DNA from: Oscillospiraceae bacterium
GTDB lineage: Bacteria > Bacillota > Clostridia > Oscillospirales > Ruminococcaceae
Assembly (NCBI GenBank): GCA_017829005.1
Contig: JAGAJF010000159.1
Span: forward strand, 1 to 34,270
Direction of reading: 5' to 3'
Length of the DNA stretch: 34,270 bases
Under the pieces are notes generated by a model, which saw nothing but the letters and a program-made list of their open reading frames with translations, did no database searches and was not told the origin of the DNA. Every line of letters begins with the position of its first letter. The first letter of the stretch is position 1. Below are positions 1 through 8,017 of this stretch, piece after piece. A program made the translations under genes and the position numbers.

Positions 1-251
1 ATAGGAGCGGAGCTGCTCTGCTTCAAGGGCATAGTAACGTCCATGGGGGCGGAGCTGCTCTGATTAAGCGGCATAGTAACGTCCATAGGAGCGGAGCTGC
101 TCTGCTTCAAGGGCATGGTAACGTCCATGGGAGCAGAATTGCCCTGATTTAATGGCATAGTAACGTCCATGGGGGCAGAACTGTCCTGCTTCAAGGGCAT
201 AGTAACGTCCATGGGAGCGGAACTGCTTTGCTTCAAAGGCACAGTCACGTC
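1..251 (-). repeat. 42-bp in-frame tandem repeat array encoding DVT(M/V)PL units
   Basis: The 11-base core gtaacgtccat recurs at 34, 76, 118, 160 and 202, with a variant at 244, so the spacing is exactly 42 bases. Each unit encodes 14 residues, which keeps the kinase frame open. Units are nearly identical at the DNA level, with mainly K/N, S/D and S/G changes; the unit nearest the kinase domain is the most divergent. The array continues past the left edge, so the total copy number is unknown. Confidence 0.95.
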
Positions 252-1319
252 CGAAGCGGGCTTTTCCGATTTAACAGACACTGTCCTGCTGTGAGCGGCT
301 TTTCTGTAATTCTCAGCCTGCTGTTTGAAATCACGCTTTATAAATGGCTCGGGCTTTATTGAAATAGCTGCAAAGGCTTCCTTGAACTCAAATATATCCT
401 GATATCTGTCGGAGATTTTCAGCTCTGTAGCCTTCTTTATTATCTCCCACAGCTCGTCAGGGATATTGTGAACATTGGAGTTGTATTCCTCATCATCTTC
501 AAGCCTGGACATGGGGTCATCGAGAAGGTCAAGGGTGAGGGCATGGTAAAGTGTGGCACCAAGGGAATAGATATCCGTCCATGGACCCTGTTTACCCTTT
601 TTCTGATACTGCTCAAGAGGAGCATAGCCCTGCTTTAGTATTACCGAAAGGCTCTGGGAGCCTTCAGCGATTACCTGCCTTGCCGCACCGAAATCCAGCA
701 GCTTCAAGGTGCCGTCATTGCAGAGCATAATGTTGTCGGGGGAGATATCACGGTGGAGAACGTTGGCGTTATGAGCAGTGATAAGGGCGTTTGAGACTTC
801 GTTGGCAAGAAACACAGCCTGTCCCGGGGTTATTGCGCCGTTTTTGCCTATGTAGGCTTTCAGGTTTATGCCCTGCAGATATCCCATTGTGAAATATACC
901 GTATCGTTTCCGTAGAAGAAATCGTAAACGCTTACGATATTGGGATTGCCGTTAAAGCCTGCCACAAGGCGGGCTTCGTTGTAAAACCTGTCGGCGCCCT
1001 CCTTGAAGCTTTTCTGCGTATCGGCAGAGGTGGTCACCATAGTGCTGCTGATGTCTCTTACTGCAACGCCATAAGGGTAATACTCCTTTATTGCCACCTT
1101 GCAGCTGAGCTTCATATCATAGGCAAGATAGGTTATACCAAAGCCGCCCTTTCCTATGACCCTGCCTATCATATATCTGCCCTCGAGAACACTTCCCACA
1201 GGCAGCACCACAGGGTCGCAGGTATATTTGCTCCTTTCAAAACCGCATTGGCTGCAGGGCTCGCTGCTTATTTCGGCAAAGCAGTTCTCGCAAAGAGACT
1301 TGTTCGACATTCTTATCAT
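1..1319 (-). CDS. Zinc-ribbon Ser/Thr protein kinase with C-terminal Thr-repeat array (3' end outside window)
   Basis: This is a Hanks-type Ser/Thr kinase that I translated by hand; the reading frame stays open to the left edge, so the C terminus is missing (439 codons visible). Cys10, Cys13, Cys22 and Cys25 form a short zinc ribbon. The kinase domain spans about residues 46-320, with glycine loop GKGGFG (56-61), Lys78, Glu115, HRD (189-191), Asn196 and DFG (209-211), so it should be active. Residues 354 onward are 14-residue tandem repeats (consensus SAPMDVTMPLKQSS) with threonines at 359, 373, 387, 401, 415 and 429. The start was chosen because AGGAGG at 1327-1332 lies 7 bases upstream; a second in-frame ATG is at 1310. 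No transmembrane helix is seen in the visible part. It is the last visible gene of an operon that also encodes an FHA protein and a PP2C-like protein. Substrates are unknown. Confidence 0.92.
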   Translation of the reverse strand, partial: MIRMSNKSLCENCFAEISSEPCSQCGFERSKYTCDPVVLPVGSVLEGRYMIGRVIGKGGFGITYLAYDMKLSCKVAIKEYYPYGVAVRDISSTMVTTSADTQKSFKEGADRFYNEARLVAGFNGNPNIVSVYDFFYGNDTVYFTMGYLQGINLKAYIGKNGAITPGQAVFLANEVSNALITAHNANVLHRDISPDNIMLCNDGTLKLLDFGAARQVIAEGSQSLSVILKQGYAPLEQYQKKGKQGPWTDIYSLGATLYHALTLDLLDDPMSRLEDDEEYNSNVHNIPDELWEIIKKATELKISDRYQDIFEFKEAFAAISIKPEPFIKRDFKQQAENYRKAAHSRTVSVKSEKPASDVTVPLKQSSSAPMDVTMPLKQDSSAPMDVTMPLNQGNSAPMDVTMPLKQSSSAPMDVTMPLNQSSSAPMDVTMPLKQSSSAP

Positions 1320-1337
1320 TTGTTAACCTCCTGAAGG

Positions 1338-2780
1338 TCATTCTGAAAGCTCGTTGTCAAGATAGGGATTTAAAGGACCGTCGGCAAAATTCTCTCTGGG
1401 GAAGGGCTTATACATATTTGAATTATACTGCTCGCATACCTCGTCGGCAAGAAATCCGCCCATTTCGGTAAGCTTCACGACCTTGCCGTTGTCCTCGATA
1501 AGACCGTATTTTTTCAGTGTTTCTGTCTTCTTTTGGAAAACATCGTCAAAGTTCACACCGGTTTTTCTGAGGAAATCCGACTTGATAACGGAGCGGTTTT
1601 TCAGGGGAAGGATTATCGCCTGGCGTATCTGCTCCTCACGGGAACGTCTGCAGCCTCTTGTTATGGGCAGCTCGCCGCTGTCTATCTTGCTGTAATACTC
1701 GTCAAAATACTGGGAATTGATGTCGAAGCGGTCGTGATAGCTGGAAAATCCCGTAAGTCCGAAGCCCACCTGGTCGTACATATTGCAGCACTGATTGTAT
1801 GCGTAGTGGGAAAATACCCTCTTATCCTTGGCATACACACGTCTGAGAGTTTCGTTATAGCCGTTTTCGTTCAGGATATCTATGGCTATCTGCTTCATCA
1901 TCATGGTCGTTTTGAAATCGGGGATAGCCGTTCCCTGTCTGCCGCCCTCGTAGGTGTTTATCTTGCCCTGCTTGTCGCCGTATGCCTGGACTTTCAGACG
2001 ATATATCTGTATCTCGCCCACAGGCAGGCGGACTGCCCTGTCCATTACCTCTATCCAGTTGTCAATGGTCTCGCCGGGGTGACCGTAGATAAATTCAATA
2101 TTTACGTCAAAGCCGTATTCAACAGCTTTCCGCACCGCTTCCTCAGCCTGCTCCGCATTATGGGAGCGGTTCATTACCTTGAGAACATCATTGTCAAGCG
2201 ACTGTATGCCGATGGTAAGTCTGGTTATTCCGTGCTTTTTCATTATTTTAAGGCGCTGCTCTCCCTCCTCGCCAATGATGGAGTTGGGGTCGTGGTCAAC
2301 GTTATACTGCTTGCAGCAGGACAGATCCATTCTTTTTCCCAGCTCCTCAAGGAGATGGTCAAGAAGTGCGGGAGGCAGATATGTAGGAGTGCCGCCGCCC
2401 AGAAGTATTGAACGGGGCTTGAGCTTCTCTATATTAAATCTTTTAAGATAAAGGTCGATCTCCCTTATAAGATAGCTTACATATTTTTCCTTTTCCTCAC
2501 GGCATTCTCCTGTTTTGCCGGGATAGTGGCAGAACAGGCAGTGACGGATACAGAAGGGTATGTGAACGTAAACGTCCATAAATCCGTCAGCGGGATATTC
2601 AAAATCCTTCAGACATTCGTCGGCATTGGTGTCGGGATATCTGGTGATGGGGGGGTAATGCACCGAGGGAACGAAATCTCCGTCCTTGCAGATAAGCCCC
2701 ATATCCTGGTACTCCTTTACCTTGGAAAATACCTCTTCAGCGTGCAGTATCAGCTGCTTTTTTCTTTCATTCGAAGTCAT
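1338..2780 (-). CDS. HemN/HemW-like radical SAM protein
   Basis: This is a radical SAM enzyme of the coproporphyrinogen III oxidase-like family. The [4Fe-4S] motif CxxxCxxC is at Cys77, Cys81 and Cys84 (after YVHIPF), followed by a GGGTP SAM-binding segment. The C terminus resembles the HemN C-terminal winged domain. True HemN/HemW function is not established: this fold also covers heme-degrading HutW/ChuW-like enzymes and class C radical SAM methyltransferases. The ATG at 2780 is preferred over an upstream GTG at 2798 because AAAGGA lies 9 bases before it; this gives 480 residues. It sits 44 bases after the SLC13 transporter gene and 18 bases before the kinase gene, in the same apparent operon. 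No heme biosynthesis gene is nearby, so a specialised substrate is plausible. Confidence 0.85.
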   Translation of the reverse strand: MTSNERKKQLILHAEEVFSKVKEYQDMGLICKDGDFVPSVHYPPITRYPDTNADECLKDFEYPADGFMDVYVHIPFCIRHCLFCHYPGKTGECREEKEKYVSYLIREIDLYLKRFNIEKLKPRSILLGGGTPTYLPPALLDHLLEELGKRMDLSCCKQYNVDHDPNSIIGEEGEQRLKIMKKHGITRLTIGIQSLDNDVLKVMNRSHNAEQAEEAVRKAVEYGFDVNIEFIYGHPGETIDNWIEVMDRAVRLPVGEIQIYRLKVQAYGDKQGKINTYEGGRQGTAIPDFKTTMMMKQIAIDILNENGYNETLRRVYAKDKRVFSHYAYNQCCNMYDQVGFGLTGFSSYHDRFDINSQYFDEYYSKIDSGELPITRGCRRSREEQIRQAIILPLKNRSVIKSDFLRKTGVNFDDVFQKKTETLKKYGLIEDNGKVVKLTEMGGFLADEVCEQYNSNMYKPFPRENFADGPLNPYLDNELSE

Positions 2781-2824
2781 ATTAAAAATTCCTTTCACTT
2801 TAATTTTTTAGGAAAAACAGAATG

Positions 2825-4231
2825 TCACAGAATAAATTTAAATACAGCCCCGACCCATAGGGGAACTATAATTATCATACTTAACTGTATCCATACCGTT
2901 GCCCTGGGAAGCTCAAACATTGTAAATGCTTTTTTGTCATAAGCCGCAGCCAGAGGTGCGTCAAGGGGGAAAAGATAGATATTTGATACGCAGAGAGCGC
3001 TTGCTATGACAAGCATTATGGGGTCCAGACCGTTGTTTTGTGCAAAGCTGATTATTATGGGCGTAAGGATAGTAGTTACCGCAGGTGCCGACGGCAGCAG
3101 AGCCATAAACACAAAGGTAACAGCAGCCGTCTGCATAAGTATGAATATTAAGGGGAGACTTGTTTTTTCGGGAAACAGAAGCTTTGTGAACTGATCGCAC
3201 ATCCCTGTGCCGATGACAGCATTTGCCACGGAAATAAGATTTCCCGCAATAAAGAATGTGGGCCAGCTTATAGCTTTTGCAAACTCCTCATAGGTCAGCA
3301 CGCCGAATTTGGGAACAAAAAGCAGTGCAAGACCTGCAATGGCTGTTACCGTAATGTTTATGGAAGGCACCCAGGAGCTTATGAGCCAGGCGGATACAAC
3401 GGCAAAAATAACCAACGCCGCATAGATATCCTTGGAAGAAGCAGGAGCTTTCTCCGAGATATTGCTCAGATATGCGTTCATCTCGTCCTCGTTCGGTTCC
3501 TTCGGCGGGAACACTGCCGTGATAATTAAAAATGCGATGAAGACCATAATGACCGCAAGGGGCAGCCCTATCTTTATCCAGTCGATAAACCTGACGGTCT
3601 GACCGGTATATCTTTCCAGCATATCAAGGCAGATAAGGTTCATGCTTGAGCCTGCGGGGGTCATCATTCCGCCTATCATTGCTCCCACCGTAATGCACAT
3701 CATCATACAGCGCTTTGTTTCCGATTTTTTTCCCTTATCGGACATAAAATCAAGGAATGCTTCTGCAAAGGGTAAAAAAATAACCGCTGCGGCAACATTC
3801 GACATTATTGACGAAAGCAGCGCCGAGCATATCATAAAAATAAAGATAAGCTTTTTTACCCCGATTTTCTTTCCTCTTATCACAAGACTTAACAGGCGGC
3901 GGCTCAGCACCGATTTCTGAAATGCGGCTGATATTCCGAAGGAGGCTGTTGTAAAATAAAGAATATGGTTTGAAAAGCCGCAGAAGCCTTCGCTTACAGT
4001 GTCAACACAGCCGAATGCAAAAAGCATAGCCGATGAAAGCATACAGGTAACGCATATGTTGAACGGTTCAAAAATCAGCAGGAACAGGGTCGCTGCGGCA
4101 ACGCCCATTGTATGCGCTGCCTGCTCCGAAAGACCGTCAATGTTTATAAAAAAAGCTCCAAGCAGGGACAGCACAGCCAGAACTGCACCTGTAAGCTGCT
4201 TTACAGCTTTTGCATTAAAAGAGCTGCTCAT
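2825..4231 (-). CDS. SLC13/DASS-family anion symporter
   Basis: This is a 468-residue polytopic membrane protein with about 11-12 hydrophobic segments. It resembles the divalent anion:Na+ symporter (SLC13/CitT-like) family, which moves dicarboxylates, citrate or sulfate across the inner membrane. Two family-like signature regions are visible: MTPAGSSMNLI in the middle and PSAPAVTTILTPI near the C terminus. A hydrophilic loop lies near residues 225-260. The start is supported by GAGGAGA 7 bases upstream of the ATG. It lies between the PP2C-like gene and the radical SAM gene with short gaps, which suggests co-transcription. The substrate cannot be told from sequence. Confidence 0.82.
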   Translation of the reverse strand: MSSSFNAKAVKQLTGAVLAVLSLLGAFFINIDGLSEQAAHTMGVAAATLFLLIFEPFNICVTCMLSSAMLFAFGCVDTVSEGFCGFSNHILYFTTASFGISAAFQKSVLSRRLLSLVIRGKKIGVKKLIFIFMICSALLSSIMSNVAAAVIFLPFAEAFLDFMSDKGKKSETKRCMMMCITVGAMIGGMMTPAGSSMNLICLDMLERYTGQTVRFIDWIKIGLPLAVIMVFIAFLIITAVFPPKEPNEDEMNAYLSNISEKAPASSKDIYAALVIFAVVSAWLISSWVPSINITVTAIAGLALLFVPKFGVLTYEEFAKAISWPTFFIAGNLISVANAVIGTGMCDQFTKLLFPEKTSLPLIFILMQTAAVTFVFMALLPSAPAVTTILTPIIISFAQNNGLDPIMLVIASALCVSNIYLFPLDAPLAAAYDKKAFTMFELPRATVWIQLSMIIIVPLWVGAVFKFIL

Positions 4232-4277
4232 TTATATCTCTCCTCATATCTGCCAGCACCTCACGACAAGCTTTATT

Positions 4278-4931
4278 TTATCCGAAAAGACGGAATTTCT
4301 TCTTAGGCAGAATGACCGCCAGAGCAGAGCATCGCTGCTTTTCCAGCTCCGATGATATCCTTCCCACCCATTCCTCTGCGTCAGATGAAGCCGCAAGTCC
4401 GTCTTCAAGCACAGAAATTTGTAGGTCGATAATATTATCTGCTCCGCTTATGATAAGAAAAGAATTCACGCCTTTCTGCAGATCAAAGGCAGGCTCAAAC
4501 TTACAATGCAGATTAAGCCTTTTTCCAAGGGTAACGTCCTCGTTTCCCTCAGAAACAGACTGCAGCTTTCCGTCGGAAAAATAGTATATCTTAGCATTTC
4601 CCGTGACTGCCCACCGTGCTTTATTACGGAAAATATATAAAGCTGCGGTGCTGCAGAAAATGCTCTTTCCCGGTTCCTGCATACCGTATATGCCTTCGTT
4701 CACAAAGCCTGTGATGGCTTCCACCGCCTCGTCACGCATAGAGGGACGCTGTACAAAGCTTTCCGTACCAACGGTGACTGCTCTTTCACAGGCGGACGTG
4801 CCTCTGCTGTTATCGGCAGGGTAGGCTGCCGCAAAAGCAGAGGCAGCTCCACGCCTGCGAACCCCGAATAATACATTTTCGGGGCTTTTGCAGTCATAAC
4901 GGGAATAATGCTTTATGCTGATATCTGCCAT
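4278..4931 (-). CDS. Degenerate PP2C-like (PPM) protein, probable pseudophosphatase
   Basis: This 217-residue protein has no confident family match by eye. Residues 90-215 follow the order of a PP2C fold: a core strand (CSTAALYIF), then WAVTGNAKIYYFSDGKLQSV where active enzymes have GDSRxYxxxxGxL, then FLIISGADNIID where they have LLxxSDGLxD, then SALAVILP where they have DNxTxxxV. The metal-binding aspartates expected at GDS, SDG and DN are absent, so catalysis is unlikely. It starts at an ATG with AAAGGA about 11 bases upstream. It lies in the same operon as a Ser/Thr kinase and a tandem-FHA transporter, which fits a phospho-signalling accessory role. The PP2C assignment is an inference; a novel family remains possible. 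Confidence 0.6.
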   Translation of the reverse strand: MADISIKHYSRYDCKSPENVLFGVRRRGAASAFAAAYPADNSRGTSACERAVTVGTESFVQRPSMRDEAVEAITGFVNEGIYGMQEPGKSIFCSTAALYIFRNKARWAVTGNAKIYYFSDGKLQSVSEGNEDVTLGKRLNLHCKFEPAFDLQKGVNSFLIISGADNIIDLQISVLEDGLAASSDAEEWVGRISSELEKQRCSALAVILPKKKFRLFG

Positions 4932-4960
4932 TTTCGGATCATTCCTTTCGGGAAACAGAT

Positions 4961-7027
4961 TTACTGCTTATCATAATTCTCGTCCTGTCTGAAGATCAGC
5001 ACAAATCTCTGGGGAATGAGGGACAGGGAATCCACAAGCTTAAAGCCGTAATAGCTCAGCTGTGCAATAATAAGCTCGGGCATTATTCCGGGACCGTAAT
5101 AGGACGGAACGCCCTTTTCGGTAATGTTATTATCCACGATGATAAGTCTGCCGTCCTTTTTCAGTGCCTTGTGCAGGCTGTCAATAAACTGATCCTTTAC
5201 AAATTCGATATCAGTAATATAAACAGCGTGATACATCGAGCACATAAATACGGTATCAATGCTGTTTTCGGGAAGGCAGGCGTCATTCATTTTTGCGGTA
5301 AGGGGAATGATGTTTTTCACCTTATTCTGCTTTTTGAAGCCTTCAACATATTTAAGGGCTTCCTTGTTTATTTCGGTGGCATAGACCTTGCCGTTCCTGC
5401 CCGCAGCCTTGGAGAACTGCCGGGTAAAATATCCTCCTCCGCAGCCGATATCCGCCACGGTCTCGCCCTCACGAATGTTTATGTACTCAAGCATTTCCTT
5501 TGTTTTTTCCCACATATAGCGGTTGGGATTATTAAATACCAGAAATTCATTCCATTCGTTCAGCGTCTGGACGGAAAATTCCTTGCCGCTGTATTCAAAA
5601 TTGGTATTCTCCGAGGCATCGTCGGGGTCGGGAAGCTCAAGATGGAATTTATAGAAAAGATACTGCTTTAGCCGCTCGAAATCATTGTCCGCAAAATGAC
5701 TGCAGTAATATGCCGTAAGCTCGTCTGAGGTCATTTCATCACGCCGCTCCCGTGAGGCAAGGCGGTATTCGATAAACCACATCAGAGCCGTATAATCGTC
5801 GCCCACTCTTTCAAGGGGATAAAGCTCTTCAAATCCCTTATATGCTTCTCTCAGCTTGCTCTCATTGCTTTCCGCAAAGCCCTCGTACATTATCCGTCCC
5901 ACTTTTTTTCCACGCTTTGTATATCCCGAGGTGGAGGTGCCGATTATCCTGTATCTTACAAGGGATGCGGAGGAATTTACAAGTATTGTTTTCTCGTCTG
6001 CCATACTGCTGCGGCTTGTCTTTTCGGGGATATCCACCATATCAAAAAGCAGCACATATCTCTGAGGAGTAAACTGAAAGGTATCGGCAAGCTTGAAGCC
6101 GTAATACCACAGCTGGCTTATAAGCATCTGCTTGTTTACATAGGGACCGTGATAGGGGAGTGTTTCTCCCGTAACAAGGTCGTTATCCACAATTATGAGC
6201 CGTCCGCCTTCCTTCAGCGCATTGCGTATGCTTGCAGCAAAGCTGTCCCGCTCGGCGTCGGTAAATGCGGCGTAAACATTGTGGTAGAGAGAGCACATAT
6301 ACACAACGTCCACCTTTATATCCTTTGCAAGACCAATTCCGTCAAAGCTGCTTTCCACGACCTCCACATTCCTTATATCATAATCGCTGACATATTTGCG
6401 GAGATATTCCAGATGTCTGGGATTTGTTTCAATGGCGTATACCTTGCCGCTGTCTCCCACAACATCGGCAAAGCGGAAGGAATAATAGCCCGGACCGCTG
6501 CCTACATCGGCAATGTGCATACCCTCTTTAAGGTTGAATTTCTCCATATTTTCTCTGGTGGTCTCCCAGCGCTCCCTGTCGGGATTGCTGAAAAGTATGT
6601 AATCCTCCAGAAATCTCATACGGGCTTTCATTTCGGTATTATCTCCGGGACCGTATTCAACAATGTGGTATTTGTATTTCAGATATGTTCTGAGATTATC
6701 GTAGTCATTGTCTGTCATCATACGTCTGAAGCTGTTTACCATAGGCTTCCGGGTAAGCTCTTCCTTAACGCTGTCATCTGCAAGAAAATATTTGCAGAGC
6801 CATTCAAGGGCTGTGTATTCTCCGCCGAAATTTTCATTGGGGATTATCTCGTCATATATCCTTATTGCCTTTTGCAGCTTGTTGTTATTTTTGCTGTCAA
6901 GATAGTCAAGAATAAGCCTTGCCGCCTTTTTTCCGCCTTCGGTGATGTCAAAGGAGTCAAGACTTCCAAGATGAATGAGGGACTGCTTATCGGTTATCCT
7001 TATCTCAGCAGGATTTTCGTAGTTCAT
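4961..7027 (-). CDS. Internally duplicated SAM-dependent methyltransferase
   Basis: This 688-residue protein is built from two similar halves, offset by about 352 residues. Each half has an N-terminal helical module (about 40-125 and 385-465) followed by a class I SAM methyltransferase domain. Motif I reads ADVGSGPGY at 173-181 and ADIGCGGGY at 525-533, and the acidic end of strand 2 follows in each (AIETN, ATEIN). Both halves also share a conserved segment (FMCSMYHAVY or YMCSLYHNVY), GGRLIIVDN or DGRLIIVDN, and a C-terminal PQRxVLxF strand. Both SAM sites look intact. The substrate is unknown. The start has AAAGGAAG 6 bases upstream. It lies 29 bases upstream of the PP2C-like gene. Confidence 0.88.
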   Translation of the reverse strand: MNYENPAEIRITDKQSLIHLGSLDSFDITEGGKKAARLILDYLDSKNNNKLQKAIRIYDEIIPNENFGGEYTALEWLCKYFLADDSVKEELTRKPMVNSFRRMMTDNDYDNLRTYLKYKYHIVEYGPGDNTEMKARMRFLEDYILFSNPDRERWETTRENMEKFNLKEGMHIADVGSGPGYYSFRFADVVGDSGKVYAIETNPRHLEYLRKYVSDYDIRNVEVVESSFDGIGLAKDIKVDVVYMCSLYHNVYAAFTDAERDSFAASIRNALKEGGRLIIVDNDLVTGETLPYHGPYVNKQMLISQLWYYGFKLADTFQFTPQRYVLLFDMVDIPEKTSRSSMADEKTILVNSSASLVRYRIIGTSTSGYTKRGKKVGRIMYEGFAESNESKLREAYKGFEELYPLERVGDDYTALMWFIEYRLASRERRDEMTSDELTAYYCSHFADNDFERLKQYLFYKFHLELPDPDDASENTNFEYSGKEFSVQTLNEWNEFLVFNNPNRYMWEKTKEMLEYINIREGETVADIGCGGGYFTRQFSKAAGRNGKVYATEINKEALKYVEGFKKQNKVKNIIPLTAKMNDACLPENSIDTVFMCSMYHAVYITDIEFVKDQFIDSLHKALKKDGRLIIVDNNITEKGVPSYYGPGIMPELIIAQLSYYGFKLVDSLSLIPQRFVLIFRQDENYDKQ

Positions 7028-7052
7028 ACGGATCTTCCTTTCGTTACTTAAT

Positions 7053-7092
7053 TATGTACCGATAAGATCCGGCAAGATCTTATCGGTACATA
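7053..7092. repeat. Perfect 17-bp inverted repeat between lipoprotein and methyltransferase genes
   Basis: The arms are 7053-7069 and 7076-7092 with a 6-base loop. In RNA from either strand this forms a 17-bp stem without mismatches. The minus-strand transcript has no U run after the stem, so it is not a typical intrinsic terminator. It may be an mRNA processing or stability element, or a small REP-like repeat. Confidence 0.9.
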
Positions 7093-7101
7093 GCAGCATT
7101 A

Positions 7102-7941
7102 TCAGTTAAGAGTTTCGTATCCGTCGGTGGAGGGCAGCGTGATGTCAACTGCGCTGCCGGGGTCAACGAAGGAGATGTCAATGACAAGATCCAGATCGTA
7201 GCTTGTTTCCGTTCCCGAAGCCATAAGAGAGGCAGGCACAGTTACCTTCATAGTGCCGCTGTACTGAGCTTTGGTAACGATATCGTTTGTAACAGTCACC
7301 TTGTTGGAGAAATTGTTCAGCTCGTCGATAACAAGAGTGTCTCCGTCGGTGCTCTGAGTTTCGTTTGCGATGATGATGTTAAGATATTTCTTGACAAGAG
7401 TGTCCGAAAAGCTGAGGGTGTATACATCTCCCGATGCGGAAATATCGGTTATCGCCGCACGCTCAATGGGAGACAGGAGACCCAGCTCCTTTATCTTTCC
7501 TGCCTCAAGGAAGCTTGAGAATTCGTTCAGGAATTCCTCTGTGTTGAAGGTGCTGTCCGTGTCAGAGCCCTTCTTCTGTGCTTCCTCTCTGTCGGAGGAC
7601 ATTGCAGGCTTTGAGTTCATAGCATATCTGGTCTTATGTCCGTCAGCCTCGGTATAGATATAATCGCCGTCGGAGAACTGGATTATCTTGTTGCCGTCAA
7701 CGTCCATTTCATAGTAAAGGATATTTTTGCCGTTGGAAGTATCAAGCTTGAAAAGACCGTCTGTTTCTGTGGTAACGCCGTCCATTTTAAGGGAGAGGTC
7801 GATATTTGCCTCCATTCCTCCCTGTGCGGATACCTTTTTGTAGGCGGAAGCGTATTTTTCATAATCTCCTCCGCCTCCGCAGCCTGCAAATAACATACAG
7901 GAAAGGGAAAGACCGGTCAGAACTGCAATAAACTTTTTCAT
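7102..7941 (-). CDS. Predicted secreted lipoprotein
   Basis: This 279-residue protein begins with a type II signal peptide: Lys-Lys, a hydrophobic core, then the lipobox LFAGC with the lipidated cysteine at residue 21, followed by a glycine stretch. The mature part is rich in beta-strand-like segments with Thr, Ser and Asp. It resembles the broad group of Clostridial lipoproteins related to LppX/DUF6612-type folds, but I cannot name a family firmly. The start has AGGAG 8 bases upstream. It lies 76 bases after the FHA-ABC exporter gene, so it may be an extracytoplasmic partner or cargo acceptor for that exporter; this is inference from position only. Confidence 0.85.
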   Translation of the reverse strand: MKKFIAVLTGLSLSCMLFAGCGGGGDYEKYASAYKKVSAQGGMEANIDLSLKMDGVTTETDGLFKLDTSNGKNILYYEMDVDGNKIIQFSDGDYIYTEADGHKTRYAMNSKPAMSSDREEAQKKGSDTDSTFNTEEFLNEFSSFLEAGKIKELGLLSPIERAAITDISASGDVYTLSFSDTLVKKYLNIIIANETQSTDGDTLVIDELNNFSNKVTVTNDIVTKAQYSGTMKVTVPASLMASGTETSYDLDLVIDISFVDPGSAVDITLPSTDGYETLN

Positions 7942-8017
7942 AGTGATTACTCCTTTTTAAATAATATTATTTTTTCGGGTGTATTCCGGCACGTAGCCTG
8001 ACACCGTTTTAACTTTA

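Noticed and set aside
1-251. Regularly spaced repeat that might be read as a CRISPR array
   Set aside because: The units are contiguous 42-bp tandem copies without unique spacers, and they keep the kinase reading frame open.
1533-2411. Long open frame on the plus strand (292 codons)
   Set aside because: It is antisense to the HemN-like gene, has no family features and is explained by codon bias of the true gene.
7053-7092. Intrinsic terminator
   Set aside because: The stem is strong but no T run follows it on either strand.
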